Assembly (NCBI RefSeq): GCF_018595675.2
Contig: NZ_CP092333.1
Location: 954,001-1,018,000 of the forward strand
Direction: 5' to 3'
DNA length: 64,000 nt
Origin: Flavihumibacter fluvii
Lineage (GTDB): Bacteria > Bacteroidota > Bacteroidia > Chitinophagales > Chitinophagaceae
The notes beneath the pieces are model-generated. The model had not been told where the DNA came from. It did not search any database and saw only the letters and a list, made by a program, of their open reading frames with translations. Shown piece by piece: positions 19,351 through 28,345 of the stretch. Position 1 is the stretch's first letter. Each line of letters opens with the position of its first letter. The position numbers and the translations under genes were made by a program.

Positions 19351-19405
19351 ATAGGGGAAAGGCAATTCACCTATTCACCTATTGACTTTTTTTCCCCTAT
19401 GTTTG
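19351..19405 (+). promoter_or_regulatory. Inverted repeat and -7 box before dapD
   Basis: ATAGGGGAAA (19351-19360) pairs perfectly with TTTCCCCTAT (19391-19400). The loop carries the tandem ATTCACCT/ATTCACCT. The right arm overlaps TATGTTTG (19398-19405), an exact TAnnTTTG -7 box 16 bases before the dapD ATG. The hairpin may be a terminator for the porin gene or a control element for dapD. Confidence 0.4.
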
Positions 19406-19421
19406 CAAAAATTCTTGAAAA

Positions 19422-20234
19422 ATGACCTTACAAGACCAGATAGCTGCGGCCTGGACCAATCGTGATTTACTGAAAGATGCAACATATAGTGATGCCGTAA
19501 AAGCGGTAATTGAAGAAGTAGACAAGGGCAGGCTTCGGGTAGCTGCCCCAACGGAAACAGGTTGGGTTGTGAATGAATGGGTTAAGCAGGCCATACTGAT
19601 GTATTTCGGTATCCAGCAAATGAAGACCTGGGAGCTTCCGCCTTTTGAGTTTTATGATAAAATGGATCTGAAGAAAAATTATGCATCACTGGGCGTGCGC
19701 GCTGTTCCCCATGCAGTTGCCCGCTATGGTGCATTCATCGCCCGGAATGTTGTGTTGATGCCAAGTTATGTAAATATCGGTGCATATGTGGATGAAGGAA
19801 CCATGGTGGATACCTGGGCAACAGTTGGAAGCTGTGCACAAATTGGTAAAGGAGTGCATTTGAGTGGTGGTGTTGGCATTGGCGGGGTGTTGGAGCCATT
19901 ACAGGCAGCACCGGTCGTGATTGAAGACGGTTGTTTTATTGGTTCCCGCTGTATTGTGGTAGAAGGTGTTTGCGTAGAAAAAGAAGCCGTATTGGGGGCC
20001 AATGTCGTATTGACTCAGAGTACAAAAATTATTGATGTAAGTGGTAATGAACCGGTAGAATATAAAGGCCGTGTACCTGCAAGAAGCGTTGTTATCCCCG
20101 GATCTTATGTAAAAAAATTCCCTGCAGGGGAATTTAGTGTTAGTTGTGCATTGATCATAGGGCAACGAAAACCAAGTACTGACCTAAAGACCAGCCTCAA
20201 TGACGCGTTAAGGGATTTTAATGTGAGTGTTTAA
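19422..20234 (+). CDS. dapD: Tetrahydrodipicolinate N-succinyltransferase
   Basis: A 270-residue left-handed beta-helix acyltransferase that succinylates tetrahydrodipicolinate in the succinylase branch of diaminopimelate and lysine synthesis. The N-terminal helical domain contains GWVVNEWVKQAILMYF. Hexapeptide repeats follow, with MPSYVNIGAYVDEGTMVDTWATVG and GGVGIGGVLEPLQA, both strongly conserved in DapD. It shows the organism uses the succinylase route. The stop overlaps the next gene's start by one base (TAATG), suggesting translational coupling to an EamA transporter. Confidence 0.97.
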   Translation: MTLQDQIAAAWTNRDLLKDATYSDAVKAVIEEVDKGRLRVAAPTETGWVVNEWVKQAILMYFGIQQMKTWELPPFEFYDKMDLKKNYASLGVRAVPHAVARYGAFIARNVVLMPSYVNIGAYVDEGTMVDTWATVGSCAQIGKGVHLSGGVGIGGVLEPLQAAPVVIEDGCFIGSRCIVVEGVCVEKEAVLGANVVLTQSTKIIDVSGNEPVEYKGRVPARSVVIPGSYVKKFPAGEFSVSCALIIGQRKPSTDLKTSLNDALRDFNVSV

Positions 20235-21142
20235 TGAAGCAGGCTGGCAGGTTAGCGGGCATTATGATCACCTTTATTGGTGCAGTATTATTTTCTACTA
20301 AAGCGATCCTGGTAAAACTTGCTTTCCGGGATGTGAAAATAGATGTTGTTAGTTTACTGGCATTGAGGATGTTCTTCTCAATGCCATTTTTTTTACTGGC
20401 CGCCTGGTGGTCTGCAGGTGACAAGAATGTTCAGTTAACCCGGCAGGATTGGTTTAAGGTCGTAGTTTTAGGCCTGATGGGCTATTATGTGAGCAGCTGG
20501 TTTGATTTTGAAGGACTGCAATACATTTCAGCCGGATTGGAACGCCTCATTTTATTTTTATACCCCAGTTTTACGGCACTCATCAATTTTATTTTCTATA
20601 AGCAGGTATTGGGAAAGCGTCAGCTATGGGCATTAATACTTACCTATATTGGAATAGCCATCGCTTATTATGGCGAGTTCAACCTGGATGCGGCCAACCA
20701 GAATTTTTTATTAGGTAGCATCTTCGTCTTCATTTGTTCTGTTACCTATGCTATTTATATGGCAGGTGCGGGTCGCATGGTGCCCAAGGTGGGTGTTACC
20801 CGGTTTACAGCTTATGCCATGTTATCTGCAACCCTGGGAATTTTCATACATTTTTCATGTACACATCCAGTAACAGATCTGCACCTGACCGGTAGTATGT
20901 GGAAATACGGGTTGCTACTGGCTGTCTTTGCCACTGTATTGCCATCATTCCTCATAAGTGCAGGCATGAAAAGGATCGGCTCTAATAATGCGGCCATAGT
21001 TTCCAGCATTGGTCCGGTGTCTACCATAATCCAAGCCAATATTTTCCTTGGTGAGAAAATGCATGCCGGACAGATAATCGGCACCATTCTCGTGATCGCC
21101 GGTGTACTCCTGATCGGCTGGAAGACTTCACCTGCCGGGTAG
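20234..21142 (+). CDS. EamA/DMT-family transporter
   Basis: A 302-residue inner-membrane protein with about ten hydrophobic helices in two EamA repeats (roughly residues 10-140 and 155-298). KAILVKLAFR in the first repeat and AAIVSSIGPVSTIIQANIFLGE in the second are characteristic of drug/metabolite transporters. The substrate is unknown; coupling to dapD hints at an amino-acid metabolite, but this is only context. The ATG overlaps the dapD stop codon by one base. Confidence 0.92.
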   Translation: MKQAGRLAGIMITFIGAVLFSTKAILVKLAFRDVKIDVVSLLALRMFFSMPFFLLAAWWSAGDKNVQLTRQDWFKVVVLGLMGYYVSSWFDFEGLQYISAGLERLILFLYPSFTALINFIFYKQVLGKRQLWALILTYIGIAIAYYGEFNLDAANQNFLLGSIFVFICSVTYAIYMAGAGRMVPKVGVTRFTAYAMLSATLGIFIHFSCTHPVTDLHLTGSMWKYGLLLAVFATVLPSFLISAGMKRIGSNNAAIVSSIGPVSTIIQANIFLGEKMHAGQIIGTILVIAGVLLIGWKTSPAG

Positions 21143-21245
21143 TACCCACCAGGTGCTAAGCAGCCGGCAAAAAAAACAGGCCAGAAGCTTGGATGAAATC
21201 ATTGATTCTGTATATTTGCACCCCGTTACGCAATTGACAGGGCTT

Positions 21246-21329
21246 GCCCAGGTGGCGAAACTGGTAGACGCACTGCCTTCAGGTGGCAGCGTTCGAAAGG
21301 ATGTGCTGGTTCGAATCCAGTCCTGGGCA
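21246..21329 (+). tRNA. tRNA-Leu (anticodon CAG)
   Basis: An 84-base type II tRNA. The acceptor stem GCCCAGG (21246-21252) pairs with CCTGGGC (21322-21328), with discriminator A at 21329. The D-loop has TGGTAGACGC. The anticodon arm is CTGCC-TTCAGGT-GGCAG with anticodon CAG, reading CUG. A long variable arm follows, and the T arm is CTGGTTCGAATCCAG. CCA is not encoded (ACAAA follows). A strong terminator hairpin lies just downstream. Confidence 0.97.
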
Positions 21330-21331
21330 CA

Positions 21332-21355
21332 AAACCCCGAATTTTTTTCGGGGTT
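21332..21355 (+). terminator. Rho-independent terminator of tRNA-Leu
   Basis: AAACCCCGAA pairs with TTCGGGGTTT around a four- to five-T loop, followed by CTTTATTTTA. It begins two bases after the mature tRNA end. Confidence 0.85.
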
Positions 21356-21656
21356 TCTTTATTTTAATGCATTCACATGTATCCATAAAAACCCGAAAAC
21401 TTTCATTACGTTGAAATAACTGGGATGGTTTTAGCCACGGGGAATACCTTCAGTAAGTATAACAATCCACATAGGTATTACCGGATATTAGTGTCTTATA
21501 AAACCATCCGGAATACTTAAGTTTCAGATACGATTGGTGTAAGGAAAATAATGCGCAACCTATCCGTGGTGGCTAATTTCAATAAGCTTAACCTGGCCTG
21601 AAAGAGATACATTTATATTATTGGGTAAAGTGAAGATTGAGGAGCAAATTTTCTTA
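21356..21656. other. Intergenic region with nested inverted repeats
   Basis: About 300 bases between the tRNA terminator and the 3' end of a receptor gene, with no convincing gene. GGATGGTTTTA (21423-21433) is inverted at 21499-21509, with an inner pair AATACC (21443-21448) and GGTATT (21474-21479). An imperfect pair TAGCCACGG / CCGTGGTGGCTA lies at 21432 and 21564. These may form a terminator-like fold for the receptor mRNA or be remnants of a small repeat. Confidence 0.35.
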
Positions 21657-24152
21657 TTATCCCTGGTCTTCATCTCTTTCGGCTTTCCGCTTAAACAATT
21701 CAAAATCACTTTTACCAAATCGGTAGCTGAATGTCAGCCTAAATGTCCGGACATTCCACCTTCTATAGGAATCCTGGTAAAAATTCTCAGTATCTATTAT
21801 GCTTCCAAATCTCCTCGAATTAAATACATCATTGATATTGAAGGTAAGTGTACCAGCTTTATTTTTTAAGAAATCACGCCTTATTGCAAAGTCTGTTCCA
21901 TATTGTTGTTGCTGCTTTCCCTGTGGCATTACACGTGAGGACTCATATTGAGCCGACAACTGAAATGAGGTGTTGTTGAACAACTGATTACCCGGTGTTA
22001 TGATCCTGTAATTTGCTATCAGTTTTGCATCCCAGTTGAAACCGGTATTACTTAAGTTCACACCATTCACCACTGCCTTCACATCGCGGTATTGGGCATT
22101 AAAATTTGGAGTGATATCAAAATTTTTCCCGATTTTTTGCTGCCAGGTTATTTCCATTCCGCTTCGGTTAGTACGATCTGCATTGATAAATGTGGTAAGT
22201 ATGGCATTCGGATCAATTGCGGCATTGTTCAGGTTATCCAGTTCTTTCTGGCTGATGGTATCACTATACATTGTTATGTCATCTGTATTATTTCTGTAAT
22301 ACAGGGATAATAAAAAGTTGCCGGATGTATATTGCCTGTTATAGTTCAATTCAAAAGAGTTGGTGAATTCGGGCTGAAGTTCCGGATTCCCTTTTCTGAT
22401 ATTCATTGGATCAGAGATATCCACATATGGGTTGATCTGCCAGAAGTTTGGCCGCCTGATTCGCCTGGAGAAATTGAGCTGCAGGTCATTCCCTGTTGAT
22501 AACTCATAAGTAAGAAAAAGACTGGGGAAAAATGTGTTCCAGAAATTATTGCCGCCTGAAGGGAATTCATAACCGAATTTTTGTGCGCTGTCTACCAATT
22601 CACCTTTGAAAGTGGATTGCTCAATCCGGATACCGCCCTGATATTTCAACTTGCCAATTGTGTTTGAATAATTTGTATATATCGCATTCACCATTTCACT
22701 GTAACTGTAATTATTGCTCAATGGTAACTTTACATTACCGGTAGTTTCAACAGCAAATACGTCATATTTGTCTTTCGATAAATTGTAAAAACTCCGTGCG
22801 CCAAACTCCAGTTTACTTTTTTCACTAAGCGGGTTTACATAATCTGTCTGAAAGGTAAGCTGGCGGCCTGTACCATCTGATTCGTTGATGACATTACTTT
22901 CGGCGCCAGCGGGTTGGCCATCCGGTTGATACAATTGATTACGGATGCTTCCATTGCCTCCATTATTCCCTGTGTTCGCCGTCAGGTCGGCTGTCCACTC
23001 CTTGCCAGCTTTTTCATAGGTGCGCCGGAAATTTAGTTGTGTATTTGAGCGATTGAAAAAATCGTCATCAATGCTAAACCTGGATCCGGTTTGGGTAAGG
23101 TATTGGTCCTTATTATAATATTGTTGTTCCTGGGTTTCAGTATTATTAAATTTTCCGCTTACAAAGTTCTGTGTGATGGAGATGCTATTGAATTTGTTGA
23201 TGAAATAGTCAGCACCAAAACGAATTGATTTGAATTGGCGGTTTCTTTCAGTATTGTTCTGCTGGCTGAAAAAATCGCTCACCTGTCCCTCGGATTTATT
23301 TTCACGATATGCTTCACCTTTTGCAATACCGCCTGATTTATTGAAGTTTCCAGAGGTAAAGAAATTGAATTTTCCTTTTCGGTAATTTAAACTCAGGTTT
23401 CCATTAAGTAATTCCGGAGAGCCAAAACCAATAGTAGCAATTCCGTTCAAGCCCGCCTTCCTGTTTTTTTTCATGATGATATTAATGATGCCGCCGGTGC
23501 TGCCGGCATCATATTTCGATGATGGTTGAGTAATGACTTCCACTTTATCTATTTCATCTGCCGGGATCTGTTCAAGGGTAAGAATTGTCGGTCGGCCATC
23601 GACAAGTATTTGCGGGGTACTATTCCTTAATTGAACCCCACCGTTTATATCCACTGAAAGAGATGGGATGTTTTTCATGAGGTCCACTGCATTGCCACCT
23701 TTGCTGGAAATGGCAGCATCTGCATTGAAGATTCTGCGATCAACAGCCAGCGTCATAGCTGGTTTTTTTGCTGTTACTACTACATTGGCCAGGTTGGTAA
23801 CATCTGTGATCATCAGGAATTTTCCGGCATTGAATTCATTTCCTGACTCGTCAATACTCAATCTTTCTTCCAGTTTTTCAAAACCTATTGCCGAAACAAC
23901 CACCCTGACATTGTCTGATTTGGTAATACTAATTGTAAAATTGCCTTCTTTGTCAGTGATTGATGCCCTTTGGGATGAATCAGCATTGTTGGCTGATTGC
24001 ACAGAAACTGTAGCCGATTCCAATGCCTTTCCTGTTTTTTGGTCTATCACCTTTCCGAATATTCTAACTTGTTGCACAGCCATTACCTGGGCTTCAGATG
24101 TATACCCCAATAAAAGCGTGAATGCCAATAAAAGTGAGTAAAAATTTTTCAT
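21657..24152 (-). CDS. TonB-dependent receptor, outer-membrane beta-barrel family (OMP_b-brl_3 type)
   Basis: An 831-residue receptor. The signal peptide MKNFYSLLLAFTLLLGYTSEAQ precedes a carboxypeptidase-regulatory-like domain (VRIFGKVIDQKTGKALESAT, about residues 30-115). A plug domain follows, with LMKNIPSLSVDINGGVQLRN and VEVITQPSSKYDAGSTGGII, then a barrel with the outer-membrane family 3 signature LNFSRRIRRPNFWQINPY. The protein ends in TFRLTFSYRFGKSDFELF, slightly inside the final stop. The ATG at 24152 starts the signal peptide; an upstream frame extension has none. The substrate is unknown. It is divergent from the pseudogene at 24371. Confidence 0.93.
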   Translation of the reverse strand: MKNFYSLLLAFTLLLGYTSEAQVMAVQQVRIFGKVIDQKTGKALESATVSVQSANNADSSQRASITDKEGNFTISITKSDNVRVVVSAIGFEKLEERLSIDESGNEFNAGKFLMITDVTNLANVVVTAKKPAMTLAVDRRIFNADAAISSKGGNAVDLMKNIPSLSVDINGGVQLRNSTPQILVDGRPTILTLEQIPADEIDKVEVITQPSSKYDAGSTGGIINIIMKKNRKAGLNGIATIGFGSPELLNGNLSLNYRKGKFNFFTSGNFNKSGGIAKGEAYRENKSEGQVSDFFSQQNNTERNRQFKSIRFGADYFINKFNSISITQNFVSGKFNNTETQEQQYYNKDQYLTQTGSRFSIDDDFFNRSNTQLNFRRTYEKAGKEWTADLTANTGNNGGNGSIRNQLYQPDGQPAGAESNVINESDGTGRQLTFQTDYVNPLSEKSKLEFGARSFYNLSKDKYDVFAVETTGNVKLPLSNNYSYSEMVNAIYTNYSNTIGKLKYQGGIRIEQSTFKGELVDSAQKFGYEFPSGGNNFWNTFFPSLFLTYELSTGNDLQLNFSRRIRRPNFWQINPYVDISDPMNIRKGNPELQPEFTNSFELNYNRQYTSGNFLLSLYYRNNTDDITMYSDTISQKELDNLNNAAIDPNAILTTFINADRTNRSGMEITWQQKIGKNFDITPNFNAQYRDVKAVVNGVNLSNTGFNWDAKLIANYRIITPGNQLFNNTSFQLSAQYESSRVMPQGKQQQQYGTDFAIRRDFLKNKAGTLTFNINDVFNSRRFGSIIDTENFYQDSYRRWNVRTFRLTFSYRFGKSDFELFKRKAERDEDQG

Positions 24153-24370
24153 TTGCGCAAAGGACGATAAAATGGAATAATATGACGAATAGCAAATCTT
24201 AAAAAAAGGATAAACAACCAATTGGATGAATAGTTTGCCGGTAAAAAATGGATGAATGGTAGTATTAAAAAAAGATATACAATTTATTTTCTAATGATAG
24301 AAGCTTGTTTAAGTAGTTATAGCCTTCATGGATTCCGTGCGAATGAATATATCAGTTCTAATTTAGGTTG

Positions 24371-25444
24371 ATGAAAAAGTTAATGTTTTATCTAACTGTA
24401 CCTGCATCACTACTGCACTGTTTACCATTATTCGGTTAGGTGCCATTTTTGGGAATAAAATCTTACATCATCGCAACCAATCCATTTCTATTTGGAGATG
24501 GGGTGAATCCAATGAAAAATCATCCTTGCAATCTAATTTGATATTTACCAGGGCTACAGCCGGGAATGATGGCCCGAAAGGAAGGCATGTTGACGTTAAG
24601 CACTATTGATGATAATGATGAAACATTTATCAACGGCATGCCTGAAGGTAATAAAATTGGACACAATAACTCCCACTGGTCCACAATACCTGCGGGAGTT
24701 TTAAAAGCCGGGAAAAAGCAGGTTGCAATAACAATGGAAGATACCGGTGGGGTATGGTCGAATATATATCGATGAAAAGGAGACTCAATTGGTTATTGCG
24801 GGTACTTCAATAGTGTTATGAGGTGACTGGCAGGTCGAGGCTGCTGTTATTTCGAATGAAATTCCTGGGTAGGGCCCCAATAATTATCCAACTTAGTTGT
24901 TCAATGAAATGATCGCACCAATTATATCTTTTGGCATTAATAGGGCCATAAGGTGCCAGGGGAAAAGTAATGCCGTGCGGGCATATCAATACTGGAAGTC
25001 ATTTCCGCAAATGATTAGCGATTGGCCCAAATATCAACATTAAACCAGCCAAATGCTGGCGAGGCAGTAAATAATGATATCGGGTTCTATAATGATATAC
25101 ATCCACGAAACAAGCAGGAGTTGGTAAACGGCTGGCTGCGATTGTATTACCTAATACTTACAATCAAAACAATATTGCAGGAGTCCCAGTTTTGGACCAT
25201 ATTAAGCTAAAGGCAAACATCGTTACTGTTTTTTTAAACCATCATGCAGTAGTTTATTGTCTCCTAATGGCAATAGAAAACTTAACGGGTTTGAAATTGC
25301 TGGATATGACCGGAAATTTAAACCTGCCAATGCACGGATTGAAGGGAATATTGTAGAAGTATACTATAAAGGATTTCCTGCATCACCTTTTCGTTCAGAC
25401 AACTGGCCGGGCATTAAGATCAAAAAGAAATACCGGCAGCTATG
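24371..25444 (+). pseudogene. Decayed sialate O-acetylesterase
   Basis: Fragments in several frames line up in order with sialate O-acetylesterase. A signal peptide MKKLMFYLTVPASLLHC starts at 24371 and hits a stop at 24437. HRNQSISIWRWGESNEK (from ~24469) is in another frame. STIDDNDETFINGMPEGNK and IPAGVLKAGKKQVAIT lie in 24566-24775. MIAPIISFGINRAIRCQGKS lies in 24897-25043, where intact enzymes have WYQGES around the catalytic region. NDIHPRNKQE (catalytic His) lies in 25022-25210, and LNGFEIAGYDRKF and GFPASPFRSDNWPGI lie in 25257-25445. At least four frame changes, several stops, and large deletions (about 1.07 kb left of an expected ~1.9 kb) show it is dead. Confidence 0.85.
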
Positions 25445-25450
25445 ATGCTC

Positions 25451-25753
25451 TTATTGAATAGCCAGAATACTGTTCCAGCCATTGCAGCCATCTGGTTCAC
25501 GCAATGGATTTTCAATATCTTCCATCCACATTTTTTCATCAATGAAAAATTTGTATTTGTATACACCATTTGGTAGCATGGGGATGCTGATTTTCCAGAA
25601 TCCCTTTTTGGTAGGTGTCAATTGCAACAGGTCCTGGGCCCAATGATTAAATGTACCAGCCAGTGAAACTTTTTTTGCGGCCCCGATTTCGAGGTGGAAC
25701 TCAATAGTATGTTTTCTTTTATCTACGAATGGAGAATCATGGATTGGTTTCAT
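25451..25753 (-). CDS. Stand-alone glycogen-binding (AMPK-beta/CBM48-like) domain protein
   Basis: A 100-residue protein made of one carbohydrate-binding module. KKVSLAGTFNHWAQDLLQL, GFWKISIPMLPNGVYKYKF and MEDIENPLREPDGCNGWNSI follow the AMPK-beta/CBM48 consensus, with the Trp residues that usually contact alpha-glucan conserved. It has no signal peptide, so it is probably a cytosolic glycogen or starch binder. It lies 6 bases beyond the pseudogene in convergent orientation. No glycogen enzymes are nearby, so any partner is elsewhere. Confidence 0.85.
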   Translation of the reverse strand: MKPIHDSPFVDKRKHTIEFHLEIGAAKKVSLAGTFNHWAQDLLQLTPTKKGFWKISIPMLPNGVYKYKFFIDEKMWMEDIENPLREPDGCNGWNSILAIQ

Positions 25754-25873
25754 ATGGATGTTATTTTATCCAGATAAGTTACACCTATTCAGCCTTATTT
25801 CATGAGGGAATTTTCAATAAATAATGGTGTTTAAACGCAAATATTACAGGCTATTCGTGTAACTGTAAATAAA

Positions 25874-26566
25874 TCAATGACTTTTGTTTTTTAAAAGTCT
25901 TAATTCACCATTGGGATAACCAATAATAGCTTCCTGGGCCATATCCAGGAATAAGCCATCTTCAACTACCCCGGGAATGCTTTTTAAAAAAGCCTGCACA
26001 GCTTTTAGGTCATGGATCTGGTTCAATGAAATATCCAGGATATAATTATGGTTGTCAGTCAGAAAGGGCTGACCAGTTTTAACCCTTAAGGAAACCTTAA
26101 TGCCATATTTATTTTCGATGCAACGTTGTACCTGCCTGAAACCATAAGGAATCACCTCAATGGGCAGTGGAAAAGAACCTAGTTGTTGCACCAACTTAGA
26201 ATTGTCGGCGATGATAACATATTGAATACCTGCAAAAGCCACCATTTTTTCCCGAAGTAAAGCACCGCCGCCACCTTTAATTAATTGCAATTCTTCATCA
26301 ATTTCATCGGCACCATCAACTACAAGGTCCAGTTTATCCACATCATTCAATTGTACTACCGGAATATTTTGCATGGTTAACAATTCGTGGGTATGTGCTG
26401 AAGTTGGCACGGCCCTGCACTGCAGGCCTTCCTTTACCCTCATTCCCAATGCCTGGATGAACCAAAAAGCGGTTGAGCCAGTGCCTGCGCCAATGGTCAT
26501 ACCTTCTTTAACCAATTGAGCTGCTGCCCATCCAACTTTTTCTTTGATCTGATCTGGTGTAAGCAT
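25874..26566 (-). CDS. rpiA: Ribose-5-phosphate isomerase A
   Basis: A 230-residue enzyme interconverting ribose 5-phosphate and ribulose 5-phosphate in the pentose phosphate pathway. Signatures: IGAGTGSTAFWFI (phosphate loop), LDLVVDGADEID with catalytic Asp, IKGGGGALLREKMVA, and VIIADNSKLVQQLG. Length and order match RpiA throughout. It follows the AsmA-like gene by 18 bases on the same strand and may be co-transcribed. Its product is also the substrate of RibBA (2960). Confidence 0.97.
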   Translation of the reverse strand: MLTPDQIKEKVGWAAAQLVKEGMTIGAGTGSTAFWFIQALGMRVKEGLQCRAVPTSAHTHELLTMQNIPVVQLNDVDKLDLVVDGADEIDEELQLIKGGGGALLREKMVAFAGIQYVIIADNSKLVQQLGSFPLPIEVIPYGFRQVQRCIENKYGIKVSLRVKTGQPFLTDNHNYILDISLNQIHDLKAVQAFLKSIPGVVEDGLFLDMAQEAIIGYPNGELRLLKNKSH

Positions 26567-26584
26567 GGCTGATTCAATATTTCA

Positions 26585-28300
26585 TCAATGAATACGGGCT
26601 CTGTCGCGGTCATTTCCCCTGGCCCCGATACCTGTATTGGCCTTAATACTGTAAAATACTGTTTTCCAGATCAGGTTAAAAAATGATTTAGTGTGTACTC
26701 TTTTGTAAGTAACGGTAAAGGCATCTTTATTTTGGTCACCAGCCCGGTTATTTTCATGCAATAGAAATTTATTAGCCACCATGCTTAATAATTTATTTTT
26801 TTTAAATCCTTCATCGGTATTGCCTTTAAGTACTTCAATATTGAGGTGTTCGTAATTAAGCAGTGTGGTTCCTGTTGCAGAATAATTATTCCCCCTCACA
26901 GTAAAATTGAGTTTTTTAATGATGCCTTCCTTAAGTCTGGTATTACCCAAGGGCAATGCAGCCTCATTAATTATAGTAACAGGAAATGGAGAAAACTGCG
27001 CGCTGGCTAGAAACTTTCCGTCATTAGCTGCAGGAAATTCAAAATGGGCTGACATGCCGGATGAGTTCATGAATAAAGCAGTAAAGTTAGCTTTAATAGT
27101 CTTGGAACCTGTCCTACCATTGTTGACTGGACCTATCTTTCCTGTAACTTGTCCAAAATGAATTTTACCGATACCATCACCCTTAACATTTTTTTCTGCA
27201 TAGCTAATCTTGCCGCCCTGTACCAGGACAATTGGTATATCGATGGAAAATGGTATTTGCCTGAGTACCTGGTGTGGATATTTCCCGATTTTGCTTTCTG
27301 TTGATGGTTTCAGGCTATTGTCATGGAAAACAGTAATTTCTGGCTCATTAATGAGCACAAGGTTGGCCTGAATTGAACTGTCTTCAAGCATGGCCTGCAG
27401 GTTTAGGTTATCGACCATGACCTCTTTTACCTTAACCGAAAATACATCTTTTTGAACGCCCATGCCGGCTGCCAATTTCTCCAATGACAGGTTTTGTGTT
27501 GATAAAAGATACAAATCCTGTATGCTGGTGATACTGCTGTCACCAACTAAGACAACGAACTTCTTCGCGCCAAACTGGTAGAGATTATTGGCCAATGGGA
27601 ACCTTATTGAATCTATTGACAGCCGCATTTTTTTTGATAAGAAGATCCGGCTGCTATCGGTCAATGCCGCACTATCAATAGCCAGTTGGTATAGGTCCAG
27701 ATAAACATTTTTAATACTCCGGGATTGTTTTTTAAAATTGGTATATAGAATGTCAATGTTATCAGCATGCAAAGTGTCAACCTGCAAGCCATCTACTGTA
27801 GCGTTTACTGACTCCCGGATGCTATTTTGCTGCGATAGCCTTGAATAGGTTGAGCGATCTTTTACAAGGCTTGAAATGGTCAGCGTTCCACTTGAAACAT
27901 CAATTTTTCTAATCTTCGCAGTTTTTTTGCTAATAAATGCCAGGACGTCAGCCTTATTCAGTGCCAGTCTTTCCAGGGTAAAACCATAGATGGACGCCGG
28001 TTGTTGTTTTTGACGGATCAGCATGGCTAAGACTATGCTGTCGACCGATAATGTGATATTGGTAATGAGTGCAGAAGATGTTGTGCCATCCAATGAAATG
28101 GAGCCTATATTCAAATGATATAGTCCTTTGCTTTTTTTGTCAACAAGTTCAATTAACTGTTGCTTTATTGAATTGGTCAGATCTGGCGATTCAAGGTATT
28201 TATCCAGGAAAAAATAGGACGCACCCAATACCACAATAATAATCCCGATTACGACAAAGATCTTTATCATCAGTGGCTTGGTGTTTTTCATTATGCTCAT
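26585..28300 (-). CDS. AsmA-like membrane-anchored protein, function unknown
   Basis: A 571-residue protein with one N-terminal membrane helix (about residues 11-31, IKIFVVIGIIIVVLGASYFF) and a long periplasmic beta-rich region with repeated isoleucine/leucine strands such as YHLNIGSISLDGTTSSALIT. The C-terminal part (about 370-530) includes VQGGKISYAEKNVKGDG and INEAALPLGNTRLKEGII, resembling AsmA/DUF748-type repeats. I do not recognise a named family. A role in envelope lipid or barrel homeostasis is only inference from the fold. The ATG at 28300 or a second at 28291 could start it. rpiA follows 18 bases later. Confidence 0.75.
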   Translation of the reverse strand: MSIMKNTKPLMIKIFVVIGIIIVVLGASYFFLDKYLESPDLTNSIKQQLIELVDKKSKGLYHLNIGSISLDGTTSSALITNITLSVDSIVLAMLIRQKQQPASIYGFTLERLALNKADVLAFISKKTAKIRKIDVSSGTLTISSLVKDRSTYSRLSQQNSIRESVNATVDGLQVDTLHADNIDILYTNFKKQSRSIKNVYLDLYQLAIDSAALTDSSRIFLSKKMRLSIDSIRFPLANNLYQFGAKKFVVLVGDSSITSIQDLYLLSTQNLSLEKLAAGMGVQKDVFSVKVKEVMVDNLNLQAMLEDSSIQANLVLINEPEITVFHDNSLKPSTESKIGKYPHQVLRQIPFSIDIPIVLVQGGKISYAEKNVKGDGIGKIHFGQVTGKIGPVNNGRTGSKTIKANFTALFMNSSGMSAHFEFPAANDGKFLASAQFSPFPVTIINEAALPLGNTRLKEGIIKKLNFTVRGNNYSATGTTLLNYEHLNIEVLKGNTDEGFKKNKLLSMVANKFLLHENNRAGDQNKDAFTVTYKRVHTKSFFNLIWKTVFYSIKANTGIGARGNDRDRARIH

Positions 28301-28345
28301 TTAATGGCTATATTGAAATATCATGCCATGGCATTCAATTCCAGA

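Noticed and set aside
21153-21419. An 88-residue reading frame across the tRNA
   Set aside because: Its AKLVDALPSGGSVRKD core is the translation of tRNA-Leu, a well-known false protein.
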